64,000 bases of DNA from Endozoicomonas sp965261315 (GTDB lineage Bacteria; Pseudomonadota; Gammaproteobacteria; Pseudomonadales; Endozoicomonadaceae): assembly GCA_965261315.1 (NCBI GenBank), contig CBDHDM010000133.1, positions 1 to 64,000 on the forward strand, in the 5' to 3' direction. Shown here piece by piece: positions 46,995 to 57,110 of the stretch (its first letter is position 1; each line of letters opens with the position of its first letter). The notes under the pieces are model-generated. The model did no database searches, was not told the origin of the DNA, and saw nothing but the letters and a program-made list of their open reading frames with translations. Position numbers and translations under genes: made by a program.

Positions 46995-47579
46995 TTAAGC
47001 TTTCCAAACCGGAATGTCAAAATGGGCAAGGAGGCGGGAAGTTTCCATTAACGGCAGTCCAACCACCGCTGAATAGCTACCGGATATACTGGCAACCAGA
47101 ACCGCACCGAAACCTTGAATACCGTATGCACCTGCTTTATCCGCTGGCTCACCAGTTGCAATATAGCCTTCAATTAACTGATCAGTCAGCTTATTAAACA
47201 CAACATCAGTCACAGAAAGCTCTGAATAGCACTGTTCGCCATCCGTTACAGCCACAGCAGTCATCACCTGATGAGTGTTACCTGAAAGCATCTCCAACAT
47301 ACAACGAGCATCTTCTGCATCTCTGGGCTTACCAAGGATCTGATCACTGCATACAACCGTTGTATCTGCGGCCAGCAGAGGCATTTTTTCTGAGCCTGAC
47401 ATCAAAACGTCCTGCCAGCCTGCAGTGGCTTTTTCCCGAGCCATTCTCAGCACATAGTCAGAGGCGGCTTCCTGCGGGGATGGCGTTTCATCAATGTCAC
47501 AAATCAATTTTTGAAAAGGCACGCCTATCTGTTTCAGCAATTCAGCTCGGCGTGGGGACTGGGAAGCAAGATAGATCAT
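46995..47579 (-). CDS. maf: Maf-like nucleotide pyrophosphatase (YhdE type)
   Basis: About 194 aa. Hydrolyses non-canonical or UTP/dTTP-type nucleotides (YhdE acts on dTTP/UTP), linked to septum/cell-shape control. Motifs: YLASQSPRRAELLKQIG, VLRMAREKA, LAADTTVVC (catalytic Asp), GKPRDAEDA, SGNTHQVMTAVAV and DKAGAYGIQGFG. ATG 47579 is used; the two extra codons before it would need a TTG. No good Shine-Dalgarno is seen. Adjacent to mreD as in Pseudomonas. Confidence 0.94.
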   Translation of the reverse strand: MIYLASQSPRRAELLKQIGVPFQKLICDIDETPSPQEAASDYVLRMAREKATAGWQDVLMSGSEKMPLLAADTTVVCSDQILGKPRDAEDARCMLEMLSGNTHQVMTAVAVTDGEQCYSELSVTDVVFNKLTDQLIEGYIATGEPADKAGAYGIQGFGAVLVASISGSYSAVVGLPLMETSRLLAHFDIPVWKA

Positions 47580-47616
47580 CTTCAACTCTGTATTCGATGG
47601 CCCTGGGAGGAGAGGG

Positions 47617-48102
47617 CTACACTACGCGAAAATAACGCCTCAAAAAGCGTAACCCGGACATAACCCAGGGCCAGATCACAGCACTGGAAACGGAAGGCAG
47701 AAGATACCAGACTGATGGAACCGTATCCCCAGCAGCGCTTCGCACCCAAAGAAGCAATACCTGGTAAAAACCAACCATTAAAAACACCATAAATGCCTGC
47801 TGCCAGACAGGAAACAACCTCAATCGCCGATGCAGGCTGAGTACAATAAATGCAACCATCAACATGCCAAGGGAGTTAAGGCCAAACAGGCTTCCCTGAA
47901 ATACATCCAGCAACAAACCAGTGATAAAGGCAAATAACAAACCGAATCGTTCAGGTAAAGCCAAAACCCAGTAAATGACAACAAGAGGCACCCATGCCGG
48001 GCGCATCAGTGATAACCACTCTGGCAAAGGCATGATACTGAACATCGCAGCAACCAGCAGGGTCATCCATACAACCCAGTGGGCATTAGCCTGCTGAATC
48101 AT
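47617..48102 (-). CDS. mreD: Rod shape-determining protein MreD
   Basis: 161-aa inner-membrane protein with about five helices (MTLLVAAMFSIMPLPEWLSL, PLVVIYWVLALP, LLFAFITGLLLDVFQGSLFG). It links MreC to the elongasome. Its ATG overlaps the mreC stop as ATGA, so translation is coupled. Confidence 0.93.
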   Translation of the reverse strand: MIQQANAHWVVWMTLLVAAMFSIMPLPEWLSLMRPAWVPLVVIYWVLALPERFGLLFAFITGLLLDVFQGSLFGLNSLGMLMVAFIVLSLHRRLRLFPVWQQAFMVFLMVGFYQVLLLWVRSAAGDTVPSVWYLLPSVSSAVIWPWVMSGLRFLRRYFRVV

Positions 48103-49019
48103 AATGCCCGCCCCTCTTCAGTCTTTTTGATCGATTCTGGCTCTTTTATGGGTTCTGACAGTACTGGCTCCAACAGCTCCATTGGCTCAATGAGATCCTT
48201 GACCTCACGAAAAACAAGAAGCACAACCCTGCTTCGGTTCACTTCTGCCAGAGGCTGAACTTCAATGGTGGCAAAGGCATCACCCGATTTATGCCTGACA
48301 TGAGTAACCACACCGACGGGATAACCCTCCGGGTAGATACCTCCAAGACCGGAACTGGTTAACAGGTCGCCCTCCTGAAAGTCCTCGGTGATCGGAATGT
48401 GCAACAACTCAAGACGGTCTGCCCGGCCAGAGCCTGCAGCAATGGCTCGATACTTTGTCCGGTTATTCTGAACAGGGACTCGCGCAGCCAAATCAGTCAG
48501 CATCAATACCCGACTGCTCACAGGACTGACTTTAACCACCTGCCCCATGACACCGTGAGCATCCAAAATAGCCTGACCTTCATAGACTTTGTCGAAGGAA
48601 CCTTTATTAATAACCACACGATGCCTGAATGGGTCAGGATCAACACCGACAACTTCAGAGACCAGCACCTGTTCATCCACCAGTTCAGAAGAGTTCAACA
48701 ATTCTCTCAAGCGAATATTTTGTGCTGTAAGTGACGCCAGCTTCTGAACTTTCTGTTCAAGAATCAGGTTTCTGGCTTTCAGGCGGGCATTTTCCTGCAA
48801 CAACTCATTATGCGATATAACAACTTGTGATGCCGTCCCCCATATACGCCCAGGCAAGTCCGCAAGAAAGAGAACGGGAGTAGCGGCGACAGTCAACCAT
48901 TGGCGAACCTGTGACAGTGCCCGATAGCTATGATCAAAATACAATAATGCCAGTGACAAAATGCCCAGCAAAACAAATCGTGTAACCAGTGACTGGCCTT
49001 GACTGAAAATCGGTTTAAT
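48099..49019 (-). CDS. mreC: Rod shape-determining protein MreC, apparent ATT start
   Basis: Periplasmic elongasome scaffold, 306 aa with the start proposed here. One membrane helix (FVLLGILSLALLYFDHSY), a coiled coil (LLQENARLKARNLILEQKVQ) and the beta domain (VVINKGSFDKVYEGQAILD, SSGLGGIYPEGYPVGVV). Known MreC proteins begin MIKP/MKPIFS; the matching codons here are ATT-AAA-CCG-ATT-TTC, with AAGGAG 6 nt before the ATT at 49019. No ATG, GTG or TTG gives that N-terminus; the first conventional start is a TTG at 48971 inside the membrane helix region with no RBS. A base error ATG to ATT is the alternative. Confidence 0.9.
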   Translation of the reverse strand: MKPIFSQGQSLVTRFVLLGILSLALLYFDHSYRALSQVRQWLTVAATPVLFLADLPGRIWGTASQVVISHNELLQENARLKARNLILEQKVQKLASLTAQNIRLRELLNSSELVDEQVLVSEVVGVDPDPFRHRVVINKGSFDKVYEGQAILDAHGVMGQVVKVSPVSSRVLMLTDLAARVPVQNNRTKYRAIAAGSGRADRLELLHIPITEDFQEGDLLTSSGLGGIYPEGYPVGVVTHVRHKSGDAFATIEVQPLAEVNRSRVVLLVFREVKDLIEPMELLEPVLSEPIKEPESIKKTEEGRAL

Positions 49020-49366
49020 AACCTGCTCCTTACCAGGCCTCAGTATGCTACTTACGTTGAAAATGCCATTTGTAAATTAACCCACCTCTCCAGATTATGA
49101 TGGTTTACAAAAACTATGCTGTCAGTCTGGCGAGACTGGCATTTTCCAGCGATCCGCTGTGTGAAGTAATGATAATTATCAACGACATTTATAAACCTCT
49201 GAAGCCCAAGAGGTATAGACACAACAGGAACCGGGTCGCTGATTAAAAAGCAATAATCAACTTTGCCTGACGGCAGTCTAAAATAGCAAATCAGCAATAT
49301 CTCCACAGGAAATATTGCTGATTATTTTGCAAATAAATTTTGACTAACAGAGGCTGGCGCATCTGA
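49020..49366. other. mreB-mreC intergenic region with stem-loop
   Basis: About 350 bases. It holds an inverted repeat TCAGCAATATCTCC / GGAAATATTGCTGA (49291-49322) shortly after the mreB stop, possibly a transcript-processing or weak termination signal. No gene seen. Confidence 0.5.
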
Positions 49367-50404
49367 TTAATCAGTGGATAAAAGATCCATACGGTGTTTA
49401 TCCATCATCTCAATCGCCCGGCCGCCGCCACGGGCCACACAGGTGAGCGGGTCTTCAGCAACCAAAACTGGCAAGCCGGTTTCTTCGCTGATCAGTTTAT
49501 CCAGATCACGCAACAGTGCTCCACCACCGGTCAGCACCAGGCCACGCTCAGCAATATCTGAAGCCAGTTCAGGTGGAGACTGCTCCAGCGCACTCTTCAC
49601 GGCCTGAACGATTGCAGTCAATGATTCCTGAAGCGCTTCCAGAATCTCACCACTGTTCAGGGTAAAACTCCGTGGAATACCTTCCGCCAGGTTACGGCCA
49701 CGTACATCAATTTCCAGCAACTCATCACTTGGATAAGCGATAGCAATTTCCTGCTTGATACGTTCAGCGGTCGCATCACCGATCAGGCTACCATAATTGC
49801 GACGAACATAGGTCACAATGGCATCATCAAAGCGGTCACCACCAATGCGTACAGACTCGGAATACACCACGCCACTAAGGGATATAATTGCAATCTCAGT
49901 AGTACCACCACCGATATCCACTACCATGGAGCCGCTGGCTTCCTCAACAGGCAGCCCGGCACCAATGGCGGCTGCCATAGGCTCTTCAATCAGATACACT
50001 TCCCGGGCACCGGCACCAAGTACCGATTCACGGATGGCCCGCTTTTCAACCTTGGTTGACTTGCAGGGCACACAGACCAGCACTCTCGGGCTGGGCTGAA
50101 TAAAACTGTTTTCATGCACTTTATTAATAAAGTGCTGAAGCATTCGTTCACAGACATCAAAGTCTGCAATCACGCCATCCTTCATTGGGCGTATTGCGGT
50201 GATATTGCCAGGCGTCCGACCCAGCATCCGCTTAGCATCGGCACCAACGGCCACAACGCTCTTCTGGGTGCCCAGATTGCGGATAGCAACCACGGAGGGT
50301 TCATTTAACACTATGCCCTTTTCACGGACATAGACCAGAGTGTTGGCAGTTCCAAGGTCGATCGAGAGATCGCTGGAAAACAGGCCACGTAACCTTTTCA
50401 GCAT
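49367..50404 (-). CDS. mreB: Rod shape-determining protein MreB
   Basis: 345-aa bacterial actin that directs lateral cell-wall synthesis. Phosphate loops SIDLGTANTLVYVREKGIVL and VVDIGGGTTEIAIISL, plus LTGGGALLRDLDKLI, are standard. Intact and of normal length. It heads mreB-mreC-mreD and is divergent from gatC, as in Pseudomonas. Confidence 0.98.
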   Translation of the reverse strand: MLKRLRGLFSSDLSIDLGTANTLVYVREKGIVLNEPSVVAIRNLGTQKSVVAVGADAKRMLGRTPGNITAIRPMKDGVIADFDVCERMLQHFINKVHENSFIQPSPRVLVCVPCKSTKVEKRAIRESVLGAGAREVYLIEEPMAAAIGAGLPVEEASGSMVVDIGGGTTEIAIISLSGVVYSESVRIGGDRFDDAIVTYVRRNYGSLIGDATAERIKQEIAIAYPSDELLEIDVRGRNLAEGIPRSFTLNSGEILEALQESLTAIVQAVKSALEQSPPELASDIAERGLVLTGGGALLRDLDKLISEETGLPVLVAEDPLTCVARGGGRAIEMMDKHRMDLLSTD

Positions 50405-50835
50405 GTTATGGTGTACCTTGATTCAAGGCTTGGGTAATTCTAGAAACTCTAACAATGCTGTCTCCAGAGGGCAAGCAGCAATTGTGCTCTGTGGGAACTG
50501 TGCCTGAATCATTTACCTCAATGAAAGCATTCGGACAAAGGCTCCATTACTGGGATTTACCGAAAAACCGGGTGGCAGCCCGTGTATTTCCCCAACGGGT
50601 AGCGGTTTATTTTTTACAGCAAACCGCACTCTGCTTACCTTTCCTATAGAGAGAGCGCAGATGACTTACCGCATCCATATCCATGAAACCCTTGAGAAAT
50701 GAGTGGCCAGCCCATACATTAGCTTCTTATTTAGAAGTGATACTATCTGAAATTCGATAATCACTTTCACTGCCTGACTACACAATAAGTGATTTTTTTC
50801 ACTCATTGTTGTTTATTTATGGAGAAATCAAACCA
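50405..50835. other. Divergent promoter region between mreB and gatC
   Basis: About 430 bases with promoters expected on both strands. I see no RNA gene, repeat or convincing small protein in it. Confidence 0.5.
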
Positions 50836-51123
50836 ATGGCCATCGACGCCTCTGGAGTCAAAAAGGTTTCACACCTTGCACGTTTATCCATTGACGACAA
50901 TGCCGTGGAAGCAACAACCGCCACCATCGGCAGTATACTGGAACTGGTCGATAGAATGCAGGCCGTAGATACACAGGGCGTTGAGCCCCTGGCACACCCT
51001 CTGGATGCGATCCAGCGCCTGCGGCCTGACATCGTAACCGAAGAAAATCAACGGGAACAATTACAAAGCTGTGCGCCTGCCGTCGAAGAAGGCCTCTTTC
51101 TGGTTCCCCGTGTTATTGAGTAA
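50836..51123 (+). CDS. gatC: Asp/Glu-tRNA amidotransferase subunit GatC
   Basis: 95 aa. Stabilises GatA and contacts GatB in the complex that converts misacylated Glu-tRNA(Gln) or Asp-tRNA(Asn) to the amide form. VKKVSHLARLSIDD, GSILELVDRMQAVDT, GVEPLAHPLD and LRPDIVTEEN are typical. ATG 50836 follows GGAG by 11 nt. First gene of gatCAB. Confidence 0.95.
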   Translation: MAIDASGVKKVSHLARLSIDDNAVEATTATIGSILELVDRMQAVDTQGVEPLAHPLDAIQRLRPDIVTEENQREQLQSCAPAVEEGLFLVPRVIE

Positions 51124-51251
51124 CACGATAGTTGCTGAAGCAGTCAACAGGGTAGAAAAGCCGAAATGGCATTATTTTCATAGTAACTGCTCTGAGTCCG
51201 GTAGAAGCTGAGCCTCTTCTATACAATACGTCTTCCAACCGACCGAATCCC

Positions 51252-52703
51252 ATGTACGATAAAACCATTGCAGAACAGAGCCGGGCATTAGCCAGTGGCG
51301 AAATATCCAGTGTCGAACTGACACAAAGTTATCTTGACCGAATCAAGCAGTATGATGGAGACATTAACAGCTTCATTACGGTGACTGACGAATTAGCCCT
51401 GAAACAGGCAAAAGCAGCCGATTCACTTCGTGCTGCAGGCAATGCCAATGCCATGACCGGCATTCCTGTTGCCCATAAAGACCTGTTTTGTACGGAAGGC
51501 GTCAAGACCTCCTGCGGCTCAAAAATGCTGGACAACTTTATTGCGCCTTATGAGTCCACCGTCACCGGAAAATTCAAGGAAGCCGGTGCTGTCATGCTGG
51601 GCAAAACCAATATGGATGAGTTCGCCATGGGCTCTTCCAATGAGAACAGCCATTACGGCCCCGTCAAAAACCCATGGGACAAATCGGCAATCCCGGGTGG
51701 TTCGTCCGGTGGTTCGGCAGCAGCCGTATCAGCACTGCTGGCCGCAGGCGCTACCGGTACAGACACTGGTGGCTCCATTCGACAGCCGGCCTCTCACTGC
51801 GGCATTACCGGCCTCAAGCCAACCTACGGCAGGGTATCCCGTTATGGCATGGTCGCCTATGCCTCAAGCCTCGATCAGGCCGGCCCCATGACCCGCTCTG
51901 CAGAAGATGCAGCCATCATGCTGAACACCATGGCTGGCTTTGATACCAGAGACTCCACCTGTCTGGACCGTGAAGTACCGGACTACACCGCCGCTCTGAA
52001 TGACTCTCTGGAAGGCCTGACCATCGGCCTGCCAAAAGAGTATTTCACTGCCGGACTGAACAGTGAAGTCGAACAGCAGATCCGTAATGCTATCGCTGAG
52101 TATGAAAAGCTTGGTGCAAAGGTTAAGGAAGTCAGCCTGCCCAATGCCGAGCTGTGCATTCCTGCCTACTATGTCATTGCACCGGCAGAAGCTTCATCCA
52201 ACCTTTCCCGCTTTGACGGGGTTCGTTTCGGATACCGCTGTGAAGATCCAAAGGACCTGATGGATCTCTACATCCGTAGCCGCAGTGAAGGTTTTGGAGA
52301 AGAAGTCAAACGTCGTATTATTGTTGGTACCTATGCCCTTTCTGCAGGCTATTACGATGCATACTATCGCAAGGCACAGCAGATTCGCCGTCTGATCCGC
52401 GATGACTTCCTCAACGCATTCAAAGAGTGTGATGTCATTCTGGGGCCCAATGCACCAACATCCGCCTTTGATATCGGCTCTATGAGCAATGACCCGGTAG
52501 CGATGTATCTCTCCGATATCTATACACTGTCGGTTAACCTGGCCGGCCTGCCCGGACTATCCGTCCCAGCGGGCATGGCAAATAATCGCCCTGTAGGTCT
52601 GCAGATTATAGGTCAGCACTTTGATGAGGCCCGTCTGCTGAATATTGGTCACCGCTTCCAGCAGGCGACAGACTGGCACCAGAAATCTCCGGCATTGGTA
52701 TAG
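51252..52703 (+). CDS. gatA: Asp/Glu-tRNA amidotransferase subunit GatA
   Basis: 483-aa amidase-signature glutaminase that provides ammonia for tRNA transamidation. The catalytic triad is complete: Lys76 (VAHKDLF), cis-Ser151 (PGGSSGGSAA) and Ser175 (GTDTGGSIRQPA). KPTYGRVSRYGMVAYASSLD follows as usual. Start ATG 51252. Separated from gatB by 11 nt. Confidence 0.97.
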   Translation: MYDKTIAEQSRALASGEISSVELTQSYLDRIKQYDGDINSFITVTDELALKQAKAADSLRAAGNANAMTGIPVAHKDLFCTEGVKTSCGSKMLDNFIAPYESTVTGKFKEAGAVMLGKTNMDEFAMGSSNENSHYGPVKNPWDKSAIPGGSSGGSAAAVSALLAAGATGTDTGGSIRQPASHCGITGLKPTYGRVSRYGMVAYASSLDQAGPMTRSAEDAAIMLNTMAGFDTRDSTCLDREVPDYTAALNDSLEGLTIGLPKEYFTAGLNSEVEQQIRNAIAEYEKLGAKVKEVSLPNAELCIPAYYVIAPAEASSNLSRFDGVRFGYRCEDPKDLMDLYIRSRSEGFGEEVKRRIIVGTYALSAGYYDAYYRKAQQIRRLIRDDFLNAFKECDVILGPNAPTSAFDIGSMSNDPVAMYLSDIYTLSVNLAGLPGLSVPAGMANNRPVGLQIIGQHFDEARLLNIGHRFQQATDWHQKSPALV

Positions 52704-52714
52704 GACACAGTAAC

Positions 52715-54175
52715 ATGCAATGGGAAACCGTTATCGGGTTGGAGATTCATGTCCAGCTCGCCACCAAAACCAAAATCTTTTCCGGTGCATCCACTGCTTT
52801 TGGTGCAGCACCGAACATCCAGGCCTGCGCGGTAGATCTTGGTCTGCCAGGTATTCTGCCGGTAGTTAACGAAGAAGCGATTAACATGGCCGTTAAGTTT
52901 GGCCTGGGCATCGACGCCGAGATCAACAAGGTCAACGTCTTCGAACGTAAAAACTACTTCTACCCGGATCTGCCAAAAGGCTACCAGACTACCCAGCTGG
53001 AAAAGCCGATTGTCGGTGCTGGTCATGTTGAGATCACATTGGCTGACGGCTCCACAAGAAGTATTCGTATCCACCACGCCCACCTGGAGGAAGATGCAGG
53101 AAAAAGCCTGCACGAAGGCTCTTTTAATGGAGAGCATGGTATGAGTGGTATCGACCTGAACCGTGCCGGTACTCCACTGATTGAGATTGTTACTGAGCCT
53201 GATATCCGCAATGCCGAAGAGGCCGTAGCTTTTGCTAAAAAACTGCACTCTATTGTCACCACACTGGGTATTTGTGATGGTGAAATGTCGCAAGGCTCCA
53301 TGCGCTTTGACGTAAACGTCTCTGTTCGTCCAAAGGGCCAGAAGGAACTCGGCACCCGTACAGAAACCAAAAACCTGAACTCTTTCAAATTTATGGAAGC
53401 GGCTATTTTCAAGGAAGTAAAGCGCCAGATTGAACTGATTGAAGATGGTGGTACCGTTATTCAGGAAACCCGCCTCTATAACGGCGATACCGGAGAGGCT
53501 CGCTCCATGCGTAGCAAAGAGGAAGCTAACGACTACCGTTACTTCCCATGCCCGGACCTGCTGCCTGTTATTATTGACGACAGCCGCCTTGAAAAACTGA
53601 AGGCAGAAATGCCTGAAATGCCTGATGCCAAAAAGGCACGCTTTATCACTGATTTTGGTCTGAGCGATTATGATGCCGAGATTCTCTCAGCAGATCAGGC
53701 AACCGCTCACTACTTTGAAGCCACAGTCAGCGCCAGTAATGATGCCAAGCTCTCTGCCAACTGGATCATGGGTGAACTCTCCAAGTCCCTGAACCAGAAC
53801 GGAACCAGCATTACTGAAAGCCCGGTTTCTGCCGACATGCTCGGTGGCCTGATCAAACGCATCAAAGACAACACCATTTCCGGTAAGATCGCGAAAGAAG
53901 TCTTTGAAGTGCTCTGGCAAGGTGAGTGCAGCACCGCTGATGAAGTGATCGAGAAAAAAGGTCTCAAGCAGGTGACCGATACGGGAGCCATTGAAGCCAT
54001 GATTGATGAAGTTCTGGCAAGCAATGCCCAGCAGGTCGAAAACTATCGCGCAGCCCCTGAAGACAAGCGTGAAAAAATGATCGGCTTTTTTGTTGGCCAG
54101 TGCATGAAGGCTTCCAAAGGCAAGGCAAACCCAGGTATGGTTAACCAGATTCTGAAGCAGAAACTGGACGGATGA
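52715..54175 (+). CDS. gatB: Asp/Glu-tRNA amidotransferase subunit GatB
   Basis: 486-aa kinase/tRNA-binding subunit. MQWETVIGLEIHVQLATKTK, KNYFYPDLPKGYQTTQ (active-site region), GIDLNRAGTPLIEIVTEPDI and the C-terminal YqeY-like tail (IDEVLASNAQQVENYRA..GKANPGMVNQILKQKL) are all present. Last gene of gatCAB, followed by a GC hairpin. Confidence 0.97.
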   Translation: MQWETVIGLEIHVQLATKTKIFSGASTAFGAAPNIQACAVDLGLPGILPVVNEEAINMAVKFGLGIDAEINKVNVFERKNYFYPDLPKGYQTTQLEKPIVGAGHVEITLADGSTRSIRIHHAHLEEDAGKSLHEGSFNGEHGMSGIDLNRAGTPLIEIVTEPDIRNAEEAVAFAKKLHSIVTTLGICDGEMSQGSMRFDVNVSVRPKGQKELGTRTETKNLNSFKFMEAAIFKEVKRQIELIEDGGTVIQETRLYNGDTGEARSMRSKEEANDYRYFPCPDLLPVIIDDSRLEKLKAEMPEMPDAKKARFITDFGLSDYDAEILSADQATAHYFEATVSASNDAKLSANWIMGELSKSLNQNGTSITESPVSADMLGGLIKRIKDNTISGKIAKEVFEVLWQGECSTADEVIEKKGLKQVTDTGAIEAMIDEVLASNAQQVENYRAAPEDKREKMIGFFVGQCMKASKGKANPGMVNQILKQKLDG

Positions 54176-54181
54176 CAAACC

Positions 54182-54212
54182 ACTCCCCCTTCGTCTTAAC
54201 TCAAGGGGGAGT
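54182..54212 (+). terminator. Hairpin after gatB
   Basis: ACTCCCCCTT / AAGGGGGAGT with an 11-base loop starting 7 nt after the stop. No T-run follows, so efficiency as a rho-independent terminator is uncertain. Confidence 0.55.
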
Positions 54213-54252
54213 CATGACTGTTCACATAACGAAATACGACACGGAAGATCTT

Positions 54253-54925
54253 TTATGGTTTAAAACCGCTTTGAATTGCTCTTTGACGTGCATCAACAAA
54301 TGATTTACCACAAGAAAGATCGAAATTAGTGATGAGTTCTGACAAGCTGACAGGCTCGTCACCTTCAACCCTTTGAGGGAACAGGCCCTGTAACCGTCTA
54401 ACCTTCTGATCAGCACTTAGATCACTATCAAAAATGAATGATTGAAACTCAGCAACAAAATTTTGATTTTTCTCCTGTTCTTTCAGCAGCTGATATTTTT
54501 CATCATCTACCAAAACACATTCGGCACCGTCATAACTCTCAATCACATAACAGCCGAGCCGGTAATGACCATACTTTATCGAACGAACATTCCAGTCAGT
54601 CAGACAGCCATCCCCCCCTCCCGGAAGGATCAATCGTCTCCTCCCCTCTCCTCCAGGATTCTTCAAAACTCATATATTTTTCAGGCTCCTTCAGTTCGAA
54701 AAATTCGGACGTATCTACAGGATGACGATTAAGCAACCCACCCATTTTACCACCCCGTGCATCCTTCCTTTTCAAAATACCGGCTGTTTTATCGGTAGAA
54801 CGGTTCTGTTCAGCGATTCCTGCACATTCAGTTTCTTGCTGAAATTGATTAGCGATATCACCTGAGTATTGAGCTGTCACTGGAAACACAATAATTAATT
54901 CTCCAAAATAGGTAATCACTTGCAA
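54253..54925 (-). pseudogene. Protein of unknown function, frame-disrupted
   Basis: About 223 codons after repair; I do not recognise a family. The frames join at a run of seven C (54612-54618, plus strand); with six, the protein reads IDPSGRGDGCLTDWNVRSIK. The N-terminal third is polar after a short hydrophobic start (YFGELIIVFPVTAQYSG). A middle motif MSFEESWRRGEETIDPSGRG and a Cys/Tyr-rich part (YGHYRLGCYVIESYDGAECV) follow, then a helical tail. The only upstream start at 54925 is TTG with no clear RBS, so the true start is open. Expected location is periplasmic or membrane-anchored, with low certainty. Confidence 0.5.
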
Positions 54926-55081
54926 ACGAATAATTCGACCATACGATTAAGATCAAGTTCCTGCCCTTATCTCTTATCTGGACTGCTAACATTATCTAAA
55001 ATAGCGCCACGCTCACCCTCCTCAAGATAAAAACAATTTTCACGATATCAAACTAAGCACTCTTAAAAACTGGGCTCAGAA

Positions 55082-55681
55082 ATGAATCGTGGCTATTTAT
55101 TGTTCGTATTATCACTGATGACCGGTGTATCCCATGCCGACTGGCAACCCGATCGGTTCAGCCTCGCCTACGGTCAGTTTTTTTCACCGCTGGTCAATCG
55201 CCATGCGGAGATTGGCCAGTATCGCCTGAGCCTGGCATGGGATCTTTCCCATTCACTGTGGACATCCGATATCCTGCTCCTCCAGAGTTATGCCGAACTG
55301 GCCTTTAGCCGCTGGAACAGCACGTTAAACCCCATTGAAGACAGCCGTCGGATAGGCGCTGAAAGTGCAACGCAGGTCAGCCTGACACCGGTTTTCCGCC
55401 TGACCAGCACCAACCCGATGTTTTGCGAAACCTCACCTTTTTTTGATTTCGGGGTTGGAGTCAGTTACCAGAGTGAAGAGGATATTGAGCAGCAACACCT
55501 TTCCGGTATTAATATGGGTGGAAACTGGCAATTTGAAATCCGGGCAATGGTTGGCCTGACACTGGGTAACGATAATCCATTTGAAGTCAGCTATGGCTGG
55601 ATGCACTATTCAAATGCCAACCTGAACAGCGATAATGAAGGGCTTGATTTTCAAACCCTTCAAATGACCTACCGGTTTTAG
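55082..55681 (+). CDS. pagL: Lipid A 3-O-deacylase, PagL-like
   Basis: 199-aa outer-membrane beta-barrel enzyme that removes the 3-O acyl chain from lipid A, lowering endotoxicity. Signal peptide RGYLLFVLSLMTGVSHAD, then alternating barrel strands, and a C-terminal YGWMHYSNANLN with the catalytic His175 and Ser177, ending in aromatic Phe as barrel proteins do. At the position of the usual catalytic Glu (12 residues after the Ser) there is Asp189 (NEGLDF), while Glu186 is nearby. No strong RBS before the ATG. Host-associated bacteria often use PagL to tone down immune detection. Confidence 0.8.
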   Translation: MNRGYLLFVLSLMTGVSHADWQPDRFSLAYGQFFSPLVNRHAEIGQYRLSLAWDLSHSLWTSDILLLQSYAELAFSRWNSTLNPIEDSRRIGAESATQVSLTPVFRLTSTNPMFCETSPFFDFGVGVSYQSEEDIEQQHLSGINMGGNWQFEIRAMVGLTLGNDNPFEVSYGWMHYSNANLNSDNEGLDFQTLQMTYRF

Positions 55682-55708
55682 TTGATAGCAGAAGTGTATA
55701 TCTGGGCG

Positions 55709-57110
55709 CTAACCATTGACCAGAAAATGAGCCCAGATACTGGCGACATACCCTAAAGCAATGGCCCAACTCCACCGCAGATGGGTCATAAAGGTATAGC
55801 CACCTTTTGAGGTCCCCATCAAGGCAACACCGGCAGCAGAGCCAATTGAGAGCAAGCTCCCTCCTACCCCCGCTGTCAGAGTAATCAGCAACCACTGGAA
55901 CGTATCCATTTCAGGATCCATACCCAGAATAGCGAACATCACCGGAATATTATCTACGACTGCAGATACCACACCGGCAATAATATTGGTCCACATGGCT
56001 CCCAGGTCGGCATACATGGTTTCAAAGCGAGGCAAGGTCGAGGTAACCAAGGTAGCGCAACCCTCCTACGGAGAAAATAACCCCAAAGAAGAACAGCAGG
56101 GTATCCCATTCTGCATGAGCAACCTCCTGGAAAATATCAACCTTCTCGTCCTTTGCTACTGGTCGAGCGGTTAACCTCCGGTTACTGGTCAACCCTTGAA
56201 TGTGCATGAAATAGGTATAGAACATCAGCAAGGCAAGACCGGTCATCATTCCCATAAACGGCGGTAACCCAAGCGCCTTTTCAAAACTGACTGCCAGGAA
56301 AATGGTGACCAGAAAAAGGAAACAGATCATAATGCCGCCACGCCGAATGGAGCTATCGGCCTTAATTCCAACGGGCCGTCCCTGATCGATGAAGAAACTC
56401 ATAATAACGGCAGGAACCAGATAATTGACAACAGACGGCAAGAACAGGCTGAAGAATTTAAAAAATTCAACCTTACCCGACTGCCAGACCATTAGAGTAG
56501 TAATATCACCAAAAGGACTGAAGGCCCCACCGGCATTGGCAGCCACAACCACATTGATCATTGCCAGCATAACAAACTTTGGGCTGCCCTCCCCCACGGC
56601 CATAATCACTGCACCCATTAACAGTGCCGTGGTCAGGTTGTCAGCCACCGGGGAAATAAAGAATGCCATGATCCCGGTAATCCAGAAGAGGCTGCGGTAA
56701 TTAAAGCCCTTGCTGATCAGCCAGCTTCGAAGCGTGGCAAACACCTGCCGGTCCTCCATGGCATTGATGTAGGTCATCGCTACCAGCAGAAAGAGGAACA
56801 TCGCCGCATACTCTTCAAGGTCATGCATGACGGCCTGTTTTAATTCTTCATGGGGAACACCCTTCTGTGCGGCAATGAAGGCTATAAGAGCCCATATGAT
56901 TCCCGCTGCCATAATGACCGGTTTGGATTTGCGAAGATGAAGCTGCTCTTCTGTCATCACCAGACAGTAGGCAATCACGAAAATAGCAATACAGGTCCAG
57001 GCAAGTGGACTTGATGTTACTCCCAGTACTTTATCGCCAGCCAATGCGGTTGTTGGTAGACAGGTTAATGCTCCCACTGAAAGGAGTCTTTTCATTATTG
57101 TCGTCATCAT
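55709..57110 (-). pseudogene. nhaD: Na+/H+ antiporter NhaD, frame-disrupted
   Basis: About 466 aa after repair; an inner-membrane ion transporter family member with 12-13 helices that exports Na+ in exchange for protons. Signal-like start (MKRLLSVGALTCLPTTALAG), MTEEQLHLRKSKPVIMAAGI, HDLEEYAAMFLFLLVAMTYI, SPVADNLTTALLMGAVIMAV, ANAGGAFSPFGDITTLMVWQ and SAVVDNIPVMFAILGMD match NhaD. One extra A in the AAA at 56024-56026 (plus strand) breaks the frame; removal gives YLDLASLETMYADLG. A marine lifestyle fits this gene. Convergent with the pagL-like gene. Confidence 0.88.
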
